Source: DYJK01 sp040755055 (lineage in GTDB: Bacteria; Bacteroidota; Ignavibacteria; Ignavibacteriales; Melioribacteraceae). Taken from it: 64,000 nucleotides of DNA. The translations under genes were made by a program, and so were the position numbers. Positions 1-8,575 of the stretch are shown here, piece by piece; position 1 is the first letter of the stretch; each line of letters begins with the position of its first letter. Below the pieces are notes generated by a model. That model was not told the origin of the DNA, ran no database searches, and saw nothing but the letters and a program-made list of their open reading frames with translations. The stretch lies in contig JBFMBS010000002.1 of the NCBI GenBank assembly GCA_040755055.1, positions 62,001-126,000 on the forward strand. The letters are read 5' to 3'.

Positions 1-1033
1 CTAAACCAAATATCGGGTATGCTCTTAGAGAATATGTTCTCGATTCATGTTGTACTTCACGGAATGCGTTTGAGGCCGAGTTAAAAGATTCAAGCCCGGC
101 ACAATTTTCACAGCGGGTATCTCTGCCAAATATTTTCTTATAACATTTTCCTGAGTCGCCTATATCATCTTTGTTAGACATTATAATGCTAAAGTTGGAA
201 TCGATAACAACGATAACATCGGAAATCGCTTTAAAGAATGCGCTTAACTTCTCTCTCTTTTGGAAACACTCCTCGGTCATTTTTAAGAGTGCATCATTCT
301 TAGCAGTTAAAATTTTCTGTTGTTTCTCCAAATAATTTGTTTTTTCTTCTTTCTCAACCAGAGTAGCTATCTTAACAGCTATTTCATCAATTAATTTTTG
401 TTCCTCTTCTAAAAATCCAAGCCCATTAATTGAATAAACTTCAATTCTATTTTCAGTATTGCCGCTCGATTTAATATCTGCAGTTATAAAGTTATGCTCT
501 CTAACTTCCGGTAAAATCTTTTTGCCATAGATGTTCTTATTGATTTTTATTTTAACAACAACATCATCCGGAAATTGGAAAGCATTCTCGATTAACTTTG
601 CACAGTCATCCAGAACATCATTTATGCGATTCGTTTTTTCTAATTCGTTGCTGATTTCATATAAACATTTAAGTTCTTTAACTCTTTCTTTTAGTTCGTG
701 TTTAATGTTTGTGATTTGAACAATTTTTTCTTTTGTACTTATAAAAAAGATGCTATTCTTTCCGTTATCATAAGGGAAAATTAAAATTTCTTTGTCGATA
801 CCGGGAAGGTAAAATGAGTGAGGTTCCTTGACATTAAAAACATGTTTAAGATGCTGCATTATAATCCCATTGGGCGTTATGCCGGAAGAATTGAGTTTTG
901 TTAATTCTACATTGGCAATGGACAGCAGTTTCTTTAAAGAATATCCTTCATAGATTAATGTAAAATCTTCTTTTATGATAGCGACATCATCTAACAGCTC
1001 ATTGACCAATCCTAAATCACTAAGTGCAATCAT
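1..1033 (-). CDS. Sensor protein with GAF-like and PAS domains, probable histidine kinase (partial, runs off left edge)
   Basis: Reading the minus strand from an ATG at 1033 gives one open frame of 344 codons to base 1, so the C-terminal part lies outside the window. The first 120 residues match nothing I recognise. About residues 125-240 look like a GAF domain, followed by a short charged helical linker. From about 270 there is a PAS domain with the pattern CYKKIFGRDTRCENC, a cysteine-rich form common in PAS domains of histidine kinases and NtrC-type regulators. A kinase core would be expected downstream but cannot be seen. The gene starts six bases after the stop of the StnC-like gene, so it is probably cotranscribed with it, and it may pair with the response regulator at 7208-8197. 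Function as a redox or metabolite sensor is inference. Confidence 0.75.
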   Translation of the reverse strand, partial: MIALSDLGLVNELLDDVAIIKEDFTLIYEGYSLKKLLSIANVELTKLNSSGITPNGIIMQHLKHVFNVKEPHSFYLPGIDKEILIFPYDNGKNSIFFISTKEKIVQITNIKHELKERVKELKCLYEISNELEKTNRINDVLDDCAKLIENAFQFPDDVVVKIKINKNIYGKKILPEVREHNFITADIKSSGNTENRIEVYSINGLGFLEEEQKLIDEIAVKIATLVEKEEKTNYLEKQQKILTAKNDALLKMTEECFQKREKLSAFFKAISDVIVVIDSNFSIIMSNKDDIGDSGKCYKKIFGRDTRCENCAGLESFNSASNAFREVQHESRTYSLRAYPIFGL

Positions 1034-1038
1034 AAAAA

Positions 1039-4000
1039 CTAGGATAACTTCTTTTTTATATTGTTAAAATAGTAATTCTCCTGATAGTGAATTATTGGTT
1101 TAATAGGATCGAATGTCGATAGATCGACCATTGTATTATTAACATGCAAAACCTTTTCGCTAAAACCGTTGCTAAAATAGCCCGGCAGCCAAGTATTATC
1201 CTTCCCCTTATAGTTATATAATCTATTTACCTTTTCAATTTCATAATTGATATCTGAAATCGAGTCATAACGAAATTGATTTGAGAAATGTGAAGCTAGT
1301 TTTGATATCGTTTCCCAATTTTCAAATTCATGCAACCCATTGATTATTTTTGGAGAGCTTTGATAAACATTATCACATCTTACATATGTACCGGATTGTT
1401 CAAGATAAGTTGCCGCCGGCAATAATAAGTCTGCCTCAATTGTCGTATCGGTATGAAATGCATCGCAAACTACCATGAATTCAACACCATTAAAATATTT
1501 TCTGTTATTTTTTTCGATTAACGGATTTTCTCCAAAAATCAATAATGCTTTTATCTCTCCTCTCCGTAGTTTCTTTGAAAGATTATCCGTTGTGAAAATA
1601 TTTTGCAAATCTGTGCACCATAAATTTCCTATTCGTTTTATTTCTTCATATTCCATATTCTTAACGTACCCCGGAAGATAATTGGGATTGGCACCCATTT
1701 CTATCGAGCCAACTGCATTATTAAATTCACGTAATATTATAATACCGTTTTCCGGCTTTCCTAATCTGCCGGTTAATGTTAGAAAGTTACCTACTGCTTG
1801 TAAATCATTAACAGATTTATCACTTGTCGAATCCAGGTTATAAATGAATAATATGTTCGATTCAGGATTTCTCAACAGTTCTTTTAACTTAGAATATTTT
1901 TCTTCGTCCACACCGGTTATTTGTAAAAGTTCTCTATCAGAATATTCTCTTGCATCATTAGAAAGATTATCAATATCAACTTTATGCTGGTTAATAAACT
2001 CATTGTCAATTTTATTTATATCAACCAGATGATTAATAAGACTATTAAGCAGTAAAGTATTGGTTCCCTTCTTGCTATCTATCCAAAGGTCGGCATATTT
2101 AGTAAGCTGAATTTCAGAAGAATTGATCAACACCAGTTTAGCCCCTTTTTTCTGAGCCGCTTTTATCTTCATCTCCATCACAAGATTATCTTCACTCAGA
2201 TTAGAATTAAGTACCACAATAATATCGGCATGTTCAATTTCATCTATAGAAACAGTTGATGATGTAAAGCCGAGAATGTCATCGAGACTATCCTGTTCTA
2301 TGCCGTACAAAAGATTTGAAAAGCTTGATATATTATTATTCCCCAATCCAATCCTTGTGAATTTTTGCAGCAAATAAAGTTCTTCATTAGATAGTTTAGG
2401 AGATGCCATTACAGCAATCGAATCATTTCCATATTCTTCGATTATACCTTTTAACTTCTTACTTACATAAAGTAACGCCTCTGCAACATCAACATTATGG
2501 ACTAAACCATTTCTACGAATTTGTGGATTCAATATTCTGTTTTTTCCTAAAAGATACCTATGACCAAACCGTCCCCTTGAGCATAGATAACCTTTGTTAT
2601 GTGATTCTTTAATTTCCTCAGTTGAATTGGAGACAAAGAAAATATCTTCATTAATTTTTTTGATATTAACCTTGCACCCTAACGAACAGAAATTACAAAC
2701 AGTTTCATGATTCTCTTTCGGTAAAGTTCCTAATACTTTAAATGGATATTTTTCACTGATGGCACCGGTAGGACAAACATCGATACAATTGCCGCAATTG
2801 ATACAATTTGTTTCTAAAAGTGATTTTTCCATCGCCGGTTTCACAACAGACTTAAACCCACGGTAAACAAAGCCAAGTGCCGAAACTTTTAATACCTCTG
2901 AACAAGTCCTGACACACTTTCCACAATTTATACATTTGTTTGAATCCAACTGAATAAACGGATGTCTTCCGTCAATCATATATTTTTTTGTCTCACCGAC
3001 AAATTCATTTATATTAATGTTATATTCATCGCAATATTTTCTAAGGCGGCAGTCTGAATATTCCGAGCAACCGCATTCAAGGCATCTTTCTGCCTCGTGT
3101 AAACATTGCTCTTCCGAAAAACCGAGATCAACTTCTTTGAAATTATGTGTACGATCAATTATCGATAATTCGTGCATTTTCTCGCGTACTAATTTTTTAG
3201 TCTGCTCAAACTCCCTATCAGATAAGTTAGAAAGTTTATGCTTGAAACTGTAGTAACGACTATTTTCTTTTTCTACTTTACCCGATTTTATGAAACCCAT
3301 TATCGATTTAGCAGCCTTTTTACCTTGGGCAATAGACATTATTGCTGTTAAAGGTCCGGTCACAACATCACCTCCGGCAAATACACCCGGTATTGATGTC
3401 TCTAACGTTTCATTATTCACACAAACAGTTCCCCATTTCTCAAGCGTACAATCTTTATCATATTTCAAAAAATTGTTATCAACTGATTGACCAATTGCGC
3501 CAATCAAGAAATCGCAATCAATTTTGAATTCGGATCCTTCCACCGGTACCGGTTTAGGTCTTTCGCCGGGTTTACCTTCAACAAGTTCCATTTTTAAGCA
3601 TTCTATCCCCTTCAACTTATTATTTTCTGAAATGATAGATTTCGGATTTGTAAGGAATAGAATTTCTATCCCTTCTTTCTGTGCTGCATCAATTTCTTCA
3701 TGATGTGCCGGCATTTCATTTATACTTCTTCTATAAACAATTTTCACTTCTTCGGCACCGCAGCGCAAAGCTGTGCGTGCTGCATCTATCGCAGTGTTTC
3801 CGCCGCCGACAACAATTACTTTTCCATGTAGCTGCGGTATATAACTCAAAACTACTTCACGCAGAAAATCAATACCTCTAAAAATTCCGAATATTCTATC
3901 CTCTCCTTCCAAACCAAGTTTGCTTGCTTTGTGAGCACCAACGCTTAGATATACCGAATCATATCCGCTTCTAAGCAAGTCTTTTATACTGAAATCAACT

Positions 4001-4797
4001 CCAAGTTCAACGCCGGTTTTTACTTCAACACCAAGATCGATAATCCAATTTATTTCCATGTCTAAAATTTTCTTCGGTAAACGATATTCAGGAATTCCAT
4101 AGCGCAGCATCCCGCCTAGTTTGGGAAGTTTTTCAAAAATTGTAACTGAATATCCTTCAAGCGTTAAATAATATGCACAAGATAATCCGGATGGACCTCC
4201 TCCTATAACGGCAATTTTCTTATTATTTTTTTCTTTGGGCACCGGTTTCCATTTATGAGGTGCATCTTCATCGGCAATAAATCTTTTGAGTGCATTTACA
4301 GCTACCGGTTCATCTACATAATTTCGTCTGCAAGCTGCTTCACAATCACGCACGCATACCCTTCCGATTGATAACGGCAGTGGATTATTTTCCTTAACAA
4401 GTTTAAGCGCTTCTTCATATTTGCCCATCGATATAAGTGCGATATAAGTTTGGGCATCTACACCGGCCGGACAGTTATTTTTACACGGTCCGATACAATC
4501 CGCATAATGATTCGACATCAATAATTCCAGGGCAGTCTTTCTTGAATCGACAACCAGCTTACTCTTCGTTTGGATTTTCATTCCGTTCTGAACTTTTGTA
4601 GAACATGCCGGTATCAGTCTGTTCATACCTTCAACTTCAACGACACATAAAAAACATGATGTGAAATGTTCTAATCTTTTATCATGGCATAAAGTCGGGA
4701 TACTATCGATATTATTTTCGTGAACAACTTCAAGTATTGTTTTATCCGGTGTAGTTAATACTTCTTTACCGTTTATTGTTACATTAATTTGTTCCAT
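1039..4797 (-). CDS. stnC: StnC-like subunit of a bifurcating transhydrogenase (NuoG-like plus GltD-like fusion)
   Basis: A 1,252-residue modular iron-sulfur flavoprotein. In order: [2Fe-2S] ferredoxin domain (C37, C48, C51, C65); NuoG-type His/Cys cluster segment about 94-112; GltD/NfnB-like FAD and NAD(P)H module about 140-510, with GGGPSG at 198-203, GGGNT at 331-335 and FAGGD at 473-477; a cysteine-rich linker about 565-590; two [4Fe-4S] ferredoxin motifs (C622-C632 and C665-C675); then a molybdopterin-oxidoreductase-like domain with its own cluster (C701, C704, C708, C739). The Cys or Sec expected at a formate dehydrogenase active site is not visible, and the C-terminal dinucleotide-binding domain seems absent. 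This order matches StnC of the Sporomusa-type transhydrogenase, where the GltD-like part binds NADPH. The two following subunit genes support the call. An annotation as formate dehydrogenase alpha would be misleading. Confidence 0.8.
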   Translation of the reverse strand: MEQINVTINGKEVLTTPDKTILEVVHENNIDSIPTLCHDKRLEHFTSCFLCVVEVEGMNRLIPACSTKVQNGMKIQTKSKLVVDSRKTALELLMSNHYADCIGPCKNNCPAGVDAQTYIALISMGKYEEALKLVKENNPLPLSIGRVCVRDCEAACRRNYVDEPVAVNALKRFIADEDAPHKWKPVPKEKNNKKIAVIGGGPSGLSCAYYLTLEGYSVTIFEKLPKLGGMLRYGIPEYRLPKKILDMEINWIIDLGVEVKTGVELGVDFSIKDLLRSGYDSVYLSVGAHKASKLGLEGEDRIFGIFRGIDFLREVVLSYIPQLHGKVIVVGGGNTAIDAARTALRCGAEEVKIVYRRSINEMPAHHEEIDAAQKEGIEILFLTNPKSIISENNKLKGIECLKMELVEGKPGERPKPVPVEGSEFKIDCDFLIGAIGQSVDNNFLKYDKDCTLEKWGTVCVNNETLETSIPGVFAGGDVVTGPLTAIMSIAQGKKAAKSIMGFIKSGKVEKENSRYYSFKHKLSNLSDREFEQTKKLVREKMHELSIIDRTHNFKEVDLGFSEEQCLHEAERCLECGCSEYSDCRLRKYCDEYNININEFVGETKKYMIDGRHPFIQLDSNKCINCGKCVRTCSEVLKVSALGFVYRGFKSVVKPAMEKSLLETNCINCGNCIDVCPTGAISEKYPFKVLGTLPKENHETVCNFCSLGCKVNIKKINEDIFFVSNSTEEIKESHNKGYLCSRGRFGHRYLLGKNRILNPQIRRNGLVHNVDVAEALLYVSKKLKGIIEEYGNDSIAVMASPKLSNEELYLLQKFTRIGLGNNNISSFSNLLYGIEQDSLDDILGFTSSTVSIDEIEHADIIVVLNSNLSEDNLVMEMKIKAAQKKGAKLVLINSSEIQLTKYADLWIDSKKGTNTLLLNSLINHLVDINKIDNEFINQHKVDIDNLSNDAREYSDRELLQITGVDEEKYSKLKELLRNPESNILFIYNLDSTSDKSVNDLQAVGNFLTLTGRLGKPENGIIILREFNNAVGSIEMGANPNYLPGYVKNMEYEEIKRIGNLWCTDLQNIFTTDNLSKKLRRGEIKALLIFGENPLIEKNNRKYFNGVEFMVVCDAFHTDTTIEADLLLPAATYLEQSGTYVRCDNVYQSSPKIINGLHEFENWETISKLASHFSNQFRYDSISDINYEIEKVNRLYNYKGKDNTWLPGYFSNGFSEKVLHVNNTMVDLSTFDPIKPIIHYQENYYFNNIKKKLS

Positions 4798-4814
4798 AGC
4801 TTAACCCCGAATTA

Positions 4815-6578
4815 TTATACTTTGATTATTGCATCAAGTTTACAGACATCGTAACACTTGCCGCATTTAATACATAGTCCGTCATTAAGAACATGAACTT
4901 CTTTTTTATTACCGGTTATCGCTCCACTTGGACAAACTTTTATACAAACACCGCAACCTTTGCAATTTTCTTCAACAATTTGGTAAGAGATAAGAGAAGA
5001 GCAGCTATGAGCCGGACATTTCTTATCAAAAATGTGTGCTTCGTATTCTTCGCGAAAATATTTTAAGGTTGTTAAGACTGGATTTGGTGCTGTCTGACCT
5101 AAACCGCAAAGGCTGCCCATTTTAATTCTATAAGCGAGTTCTTCCAATAATGAAATATCACTTTCCCTACCTTCGCCATCAGTAATTCTCTCCAATATTT
5201 CCAGCATTCGTTTAGTACCAATTCTACAAAAAGTGCATTTGCCGCAAGATTCTAGCTGAGTGAAATTGAGAAAATATTTGGCGAGATCTACCATACAAGT
5301 TGTGTCGTCAAGTATAATCAATCCGCCGGAACCCATAATAGCACCGGTTCGTGTAATTTCATCGTAATCAATCTTAAGATCACCCATACTTGCCGGGATA
5401 CATCCGCCAGATGGACCGCCTATTTGTACAGCTTTAAACTTCCGGTCATTCTTTATTCCACCGCCAACTTCATAAACAATCTCGTTAATCGTCATCCCCA
5501 TGGGGACTTCTACCAAACCGCTTCTCTTAACTTTACCGGCAAGAGCAAAAACTTTAGTCCCTTTACTTTTTTCAGTGCCCATTGATGCATACTCTTGCCA
5601 TCCGTGCAAAATTATCCAGGGCACATTAGCATATGTTTCAACATTGTTAATATTTGTAGGTTTGTCCCACAATCCTTTATTAGCCGGGAATGGCGGCCGC
5701 AATCTAGGGACTCCACGCCTACCTTCAATCGAGGCCATCAATGCGGTTTCTTCACCGCACACAAATGCACCGGCACCTTCTTTAATCTTGATATCAAAAT
5801 TGAATTTTGAACCGAATATTTTTTCTCCTAAAAATCCTCTGTTTCTACATTGGTTCAATGCATTTCTCAATCGTTTAATTGCCAGCGGATATTCGGCACG
5901 GCAGTAAATGTACCCTTCATCTGCTCCTATAGTATAAGCTGCAATCATCATCCCTTCTAAAACAGAATGAGGATCTCCTTCAAGAACACTTCTATCCATG
6001 AACGCACCGGGATCACCTTCATCAGCATTACAAATAACATACTTTTTATCAGCGACTGCTTGTTTTGCAAATTTCCATTTCATACCGGTTGAAAAACCTC
6101 CACCGCCTCTGCCGCGTAATCCTGATTTTATTATCTGGTCAATCACATCGTCCGGAGAATAATTCTCAAGTACTTTCTGAATAGCTTTATACCCATCACG
6201 GGAAATATACTCATCAATTATAGTCGGATTTATCACACCGCAATTTCTTAATACAATCCTCTTCTGGTTTATGAAAAACGATTCTTCTTTACAAGATTCA
6301 TTGCTTTTTATAACCCACTCTGAAACCGGATTTCCATTGATCAAATGTTCGTTGACAATTTTCCCAACTTTATCAACTGTAACTTTAGAGTAAAGGCAAG
6401 AATTCTTTTCGTCTTCAATTTCTACAAGAGCTTCTTCGTAACACATTCCCATGCAGCCGGTTTCACTCAATTCTGCATCGATGTTTTTGCTGCGGAGTTC
6501 TTCCTTGAATTTGTTGAATATCAATTCGCCACCGGCAGAAATGCCGCATGTTCCGAGCCCTACTTTAATTTTTTTCAT
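4815..6578 (-). CDS. stnB: StnB/HydB/NuoF-like flavin and iron-sulfur subunit
   Basis: A 587-residue NuoF/HydB-type subunit, expected to hold the FMN that oxidises NADH and splits electrons. It starts with a thioredoxin-like [2Fe-2S] domain in which I see C11, C42 and C46 but no fourth cysteine. The FMN/NAD loop GRGGGGFSTG and the NADEGDPGAF motif follow, then an SLBB region, the [4Fe-4S] motif ESCGKCTFCRIG with a later CGLGQ, and two C-terminal ferredoxin motifs (CKGCGVCIKVC, CIKCGKCYDVC). I chose the ATG at 6578 because GGAG lies eight bases upstream and family similarity begins there; the frame stays open to 6638. The start overlaps the end of stnA by 14 bases, suggesting translational coupling. 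HydB of a bifurcating hydrogenase is the close alternative, but no HydA-type hydrogenase gene is nearby. Confidence 0.85.
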   Translation of the reverse strand: MKKIKVGLGTCGISAGGELIFNKFKEELRSKNIDAELSETGCMGMCYEEALVEIEDEKNSCLYSKVTVDKVGKIVNEHLINGNPVSEWVIKSNESCKEESFFINQKRIVLRNCGVINPTIIDEYISRDGYKAIQKVLENYSPDDVIDQIIKSGLRGRGGGGFSTGMKWKFAKQAVADKKYVICNADEGDPGAFMDRSVLEGDPHSVLEGMMIAAYTIGADEGYIYCRAEYPLAIKRLRNALNQCRNRGFLGEKIFGSKFNFDIKIKEGAGAFVCGEETALMASIEGRRGVPRLRPPFPANKGLWDKPTNINNVETYANVPWIILHGWQEYASMGTEKSKGTKVFALAGKVKRSGLVEVPMGMTINEIVYEVGGGIKNDRKFKAVQIGGPSGGCIPASMGDLKIDYDEITRTGAIMGSGGLIILDDTTCMVDLAKYFLNFTQLESCGKCTFCRIGTKRMLEILERITDGEGRESDISLLEELAYRIKMGSLCGLGQTAPNPVLTTLKYFREEYEAHIFDKKCPAHSCSSLISYQIVEENCKGCGVCIKVCPSGAITGNKKEVHVLNDGLCIKCGKCYDVCKLDAIIKV

Positions 6579-7083
6579 ATTCAACTCCGCATAATTCTTC
6601 GGATTTGATTTTTTTAATCGTTCTTTTGATCTTGTCAATAGTAAGATTTCCGTAAGTATCGTTGTTTATCATCATTACCGGTGCTAAAGAACAACACCCC
6701 AAGCAAGCAACAGATAGTAGACTGAATAATCCATCATCGGTAGTCTCACCGACAGTAATTCCTAATTCATCGTTAAGAGCTGATAAAACGGTTTTGGCAC
6801 CGTTCACATGGCAAGCAGTCCCCTCACATATCCTGACAATGTTTTTCCCCATCGGTTTTAACCGGAACTGAGCATAGAACGTGATTACACCATAGATTTC
6901 AGCGGCTGGAATTTTTACCAGCTCACTTATGTAGTGAATTACTTTTTCAGGAACATACCCATAAGAATCTTGTGCGGATTGCAACAAAGGAATTAGCGAA
7001 CCATGCTGATGTCGTTTGTTAATGAGGTCAACTTTAAAGTTGAGAATTTCTTTTTTCTCTTCGAGTATTTCTACATCTTCCAT
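6565..7083 (-). CDS. stnA: StnA/HydC/NuoE-like [2Fe-2S] subunit
   Basis: A 172-residue NuoE family protein with a helical N-terminus and a thioredoxin-like fold carrying one [2Fe-2S] cluster. The four expected ligands are visible: C86 and C91 in CEGTAC, and C127 and C131 in ACLGCC. In HydABC and Stn complexes this subunit sits beside the flavin subunit and takes part in electron bifurcation. It is the first gene of the stnA-stnB-stnC order on this strand. The ATG at 7083 has AAGGTG eight bases upstream. The gap of 124 bases to the response regulator gene holds a stem-loop. Confidence 0.88.
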   Translation of the reverse strand: MEDVEILEEKKEILNFKVDLINKRHQHGSLIPLLQSAQDSYGYVPEKVIHYISELVKIPAAEIYGVITFYAQFRLKPMGKNIVRICEGTACHVNGAKTVLSALNDELGITVGETTDDGLFSLLSVACLGCCSLAPVMMINNDTYGNLTIDKIKRTIKKIKSEELCGVEYEKN

Positions 7084-7115
7084 AATTATACACCTTCATT
7101 TTTAAAAGAAAGGAA

Positions 7116-7162
7116 GTGCAAGGTATTTGCCGGCATCGTTACTTACCGACAAGTACTTGCAC
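7116..7162 (-). promoter_or_regulatory. Stem-loop between response regulator and stnA (attenuator or terminator)
   Basis: The arms at 7116-7133 and 7146-7162 are imperfect inverted repeats: a 7-bp GTGCAAG/CTTGCAC base, then further pairs with a one-base bulge and G-U wobbles. Read on the minus strand the stem is followed by TTCCTTTCTTTT, a poor U-rich tract. It could end the regulator transcript or attenuate stnABC. A protein-binding operator is another possibility. Confidence 0.45.
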
Positions 7163-7207
7163 AATGTTCTATTTTAGAAACAGAAATCCTTTTAGATAAA
7201 TCCAAGG

Positions 7208-8197
7208 TTACATTTCAAAAATGTTTATTATTGGATATTCCTTTACCTTCAGTACGCCATCAAGATTGATAATTTTCTTCTCGATAATTTTGTCAATCTC
7301 ACTGAATTGTGAACCGTAAACCATTAGTATTAAATTGTAATCACCAAACGTATAATCACAGTAAAGCACGTTCTCAGTTAACCGCAACACCGGGTAAATT
7401 TGTTCTAATTTTTCTCTATCAACATCGACAAGGACATATGAATAAACTGATTTTTGAGAGTCTCTTGATTTGCTCATGCCCGGCATATCTTCAAATGTAG
7501 TGATACCGGCTGCATTAATAATTTCTTTAATTCCATCATTGAGCAGCGGTATTCCAACCGGTGAAAACAGAGCACTGCTGATTCCATCAAATTTTTTGAT
7601 TTGATTGTCAAAAATCTTTCGACAGTTTTCTGTCGAGTCACTTTGTATCAGAAGAAAAATATCGATATCACCCTTTGTTGCATCACAATAAAGAACACTA
7701 TCCATGAAGTATAATTTTTTATACAAAGCGAAAAAGTCAGTATCCTCTTTTACTTTTATCATCACGTAAGCAGAAACAGTATTAGCATCCTTCTTTTCAA
7801 CTATTTCCATTGGTTTCGGTTTTTTATCAATTATCTCGTTAATCTTTTGAGTAATCTCATCGGCTGTAAATGGTTTTTCAATTAGACCATCTGCTTGCAA
7901 TTCTTCCAGATCGCCAAAATCCAATTTGTCTGCATAGCCGGTTATATACATCATTGTAGTATCGGGATATTTTGATTTAATAATCTTACCAAGTTTAATT
8001 CCGTTTATATCAGGCAGATTGATATCAACCAGAACAGTATCTAAGTTAACCGCATTCTTTTTATAGAGTTCAAGCTTGTTCAAAGCTGTAAAGCCGTTTT
8101 CACAAGGTTCAACATCAAATCCTAATTGTTTGAGACCTAATGAAAGTGATCTTCTTAAAGACGATTCATCATCTATCAGCAGAATTCTTTTTTGCAT
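7208..8197 (-). CDS. Response regulator with two tandem AsnC/Lrp-type ligand-binding domains
   Basis: A 329-residue protein. Residues 1-125 form a CheY-like receiver with acidic D9/D10, phospho-acceptor D58, T86 and K108 in the KPF motif. After a linker come two related segments, about 138-225 and 240-329, each beginning with a YV(M/L)(I/V)xV strand and containing VLYCDxTxGDxx(I/L)xL. This is the pattern of the AsnC/Lrp effector-binding (RAM-like) domain. I see no helix-turn-helix and no enzymatic output domain, so it may act through protein contacts or by binding a small molecule. It lies just upstream of stnABC on the same strand and is divergent from nfnAB; a role in controlling these redox genes is inference. 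The domain assignment of the tandem part rests on pattern only. Confidence 0.75.
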   Translation of the reverse strand: MQKRILLIDDESSLRRSLSLGLKQLGFDVEPCENGFTALNKLELYKKNAVNLDTVLVDINLPDINGIKLGKIIKSKYPDTTMMYITGYADKLDFGDLEELQADGLIEKPFTADEITQKINEIIDKKPKPMEIVEKKDANTVSAYVMIKVKEDTDFFALYKKLYFMDSVLYCDATKGDIDIFLLIQSDSTENCRKIFDNQIKKFDGISSALFSPVGIPLLNDGIKEIINAAGITTFEDMPGMSKSRDSQKSVYSYVLVDVDREKLEQIYPVLRLTENVLYCDYTFGDYNLILMVYGSQFSEIDKIIEKKIINLDGVLKVKEYPIINIFEM

Positions 8198-8575
8198 TGT
8201 TTACTCCTTCTTAATAATCTTATCTAAACTATTCAATGAGCGTACCAACCTGGTTTGTTTGAAATTTTATTCTATTGAGGTTAATAAGTATGAAGTAAAA
8301 ATGATTGTCAGTAAACTTTTTTAACAGCGATTATCTAATTCATTATTATGAAATAAAATAAGGTATGATAATTTTTTTAACAGATTTGTTAATTATTAAA
8401 TAGACGTGAAGTCCGTGATTTTGAAAAATATTTGTATTAAAGGTAGCTTTGATAATAGAAATATTTTTTCCGGTAAATAAATATTTGATAATTTTCGTAT
8501 GAAAATCTCTTGGTAATCAGGCAAGAATTATGAAAGAGAGACTTAAAATCAAAGTACCGATATTAGGGAAAACAC
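8198..8575. other. Divergent intergenic region between the response regulator and nfnA
   Basis: This 378-base AT-rich stretch separates the minus-strand regulator and stnABC genes from plus-strand nfnAB, and must hold promoters for both directions. I find no convincing gene. Two ATATTTG boxes near 8420-8440 and 8480-8500 resemble the Bacteroidota -7 element only loosely. A Shine-Dalgarno AGGGA precedes the nfnA ATG. Nothing else stands out. Confidence 0.6.

Noticed and set aside
531..719. 62-codon plus-strand frame near the left edge
   Set aside because: It is antisense to the sensor gene that spans 1-1033 on the minus strand.
1039..4797. Annotation as a formate dehydrogenase alpha subunit
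   Set aside because: The active-site Cys/Sec and the C-terminal cofactor domain are not seen, and the GltD-like insertion plus NuoE/NuoF partners fit a transhydrogenase better.
5500..5907. 135-codon open frame opposite stnB
   Set aside because: It is antisense to conserved NuoF motifs and has no ribosome binding site or domain.
8530..8575. Small frame starting with ATG at 8530 before nfnA
   Set aside because: It runs out of frame into nfnA, has no ribosome binding site and no family match.
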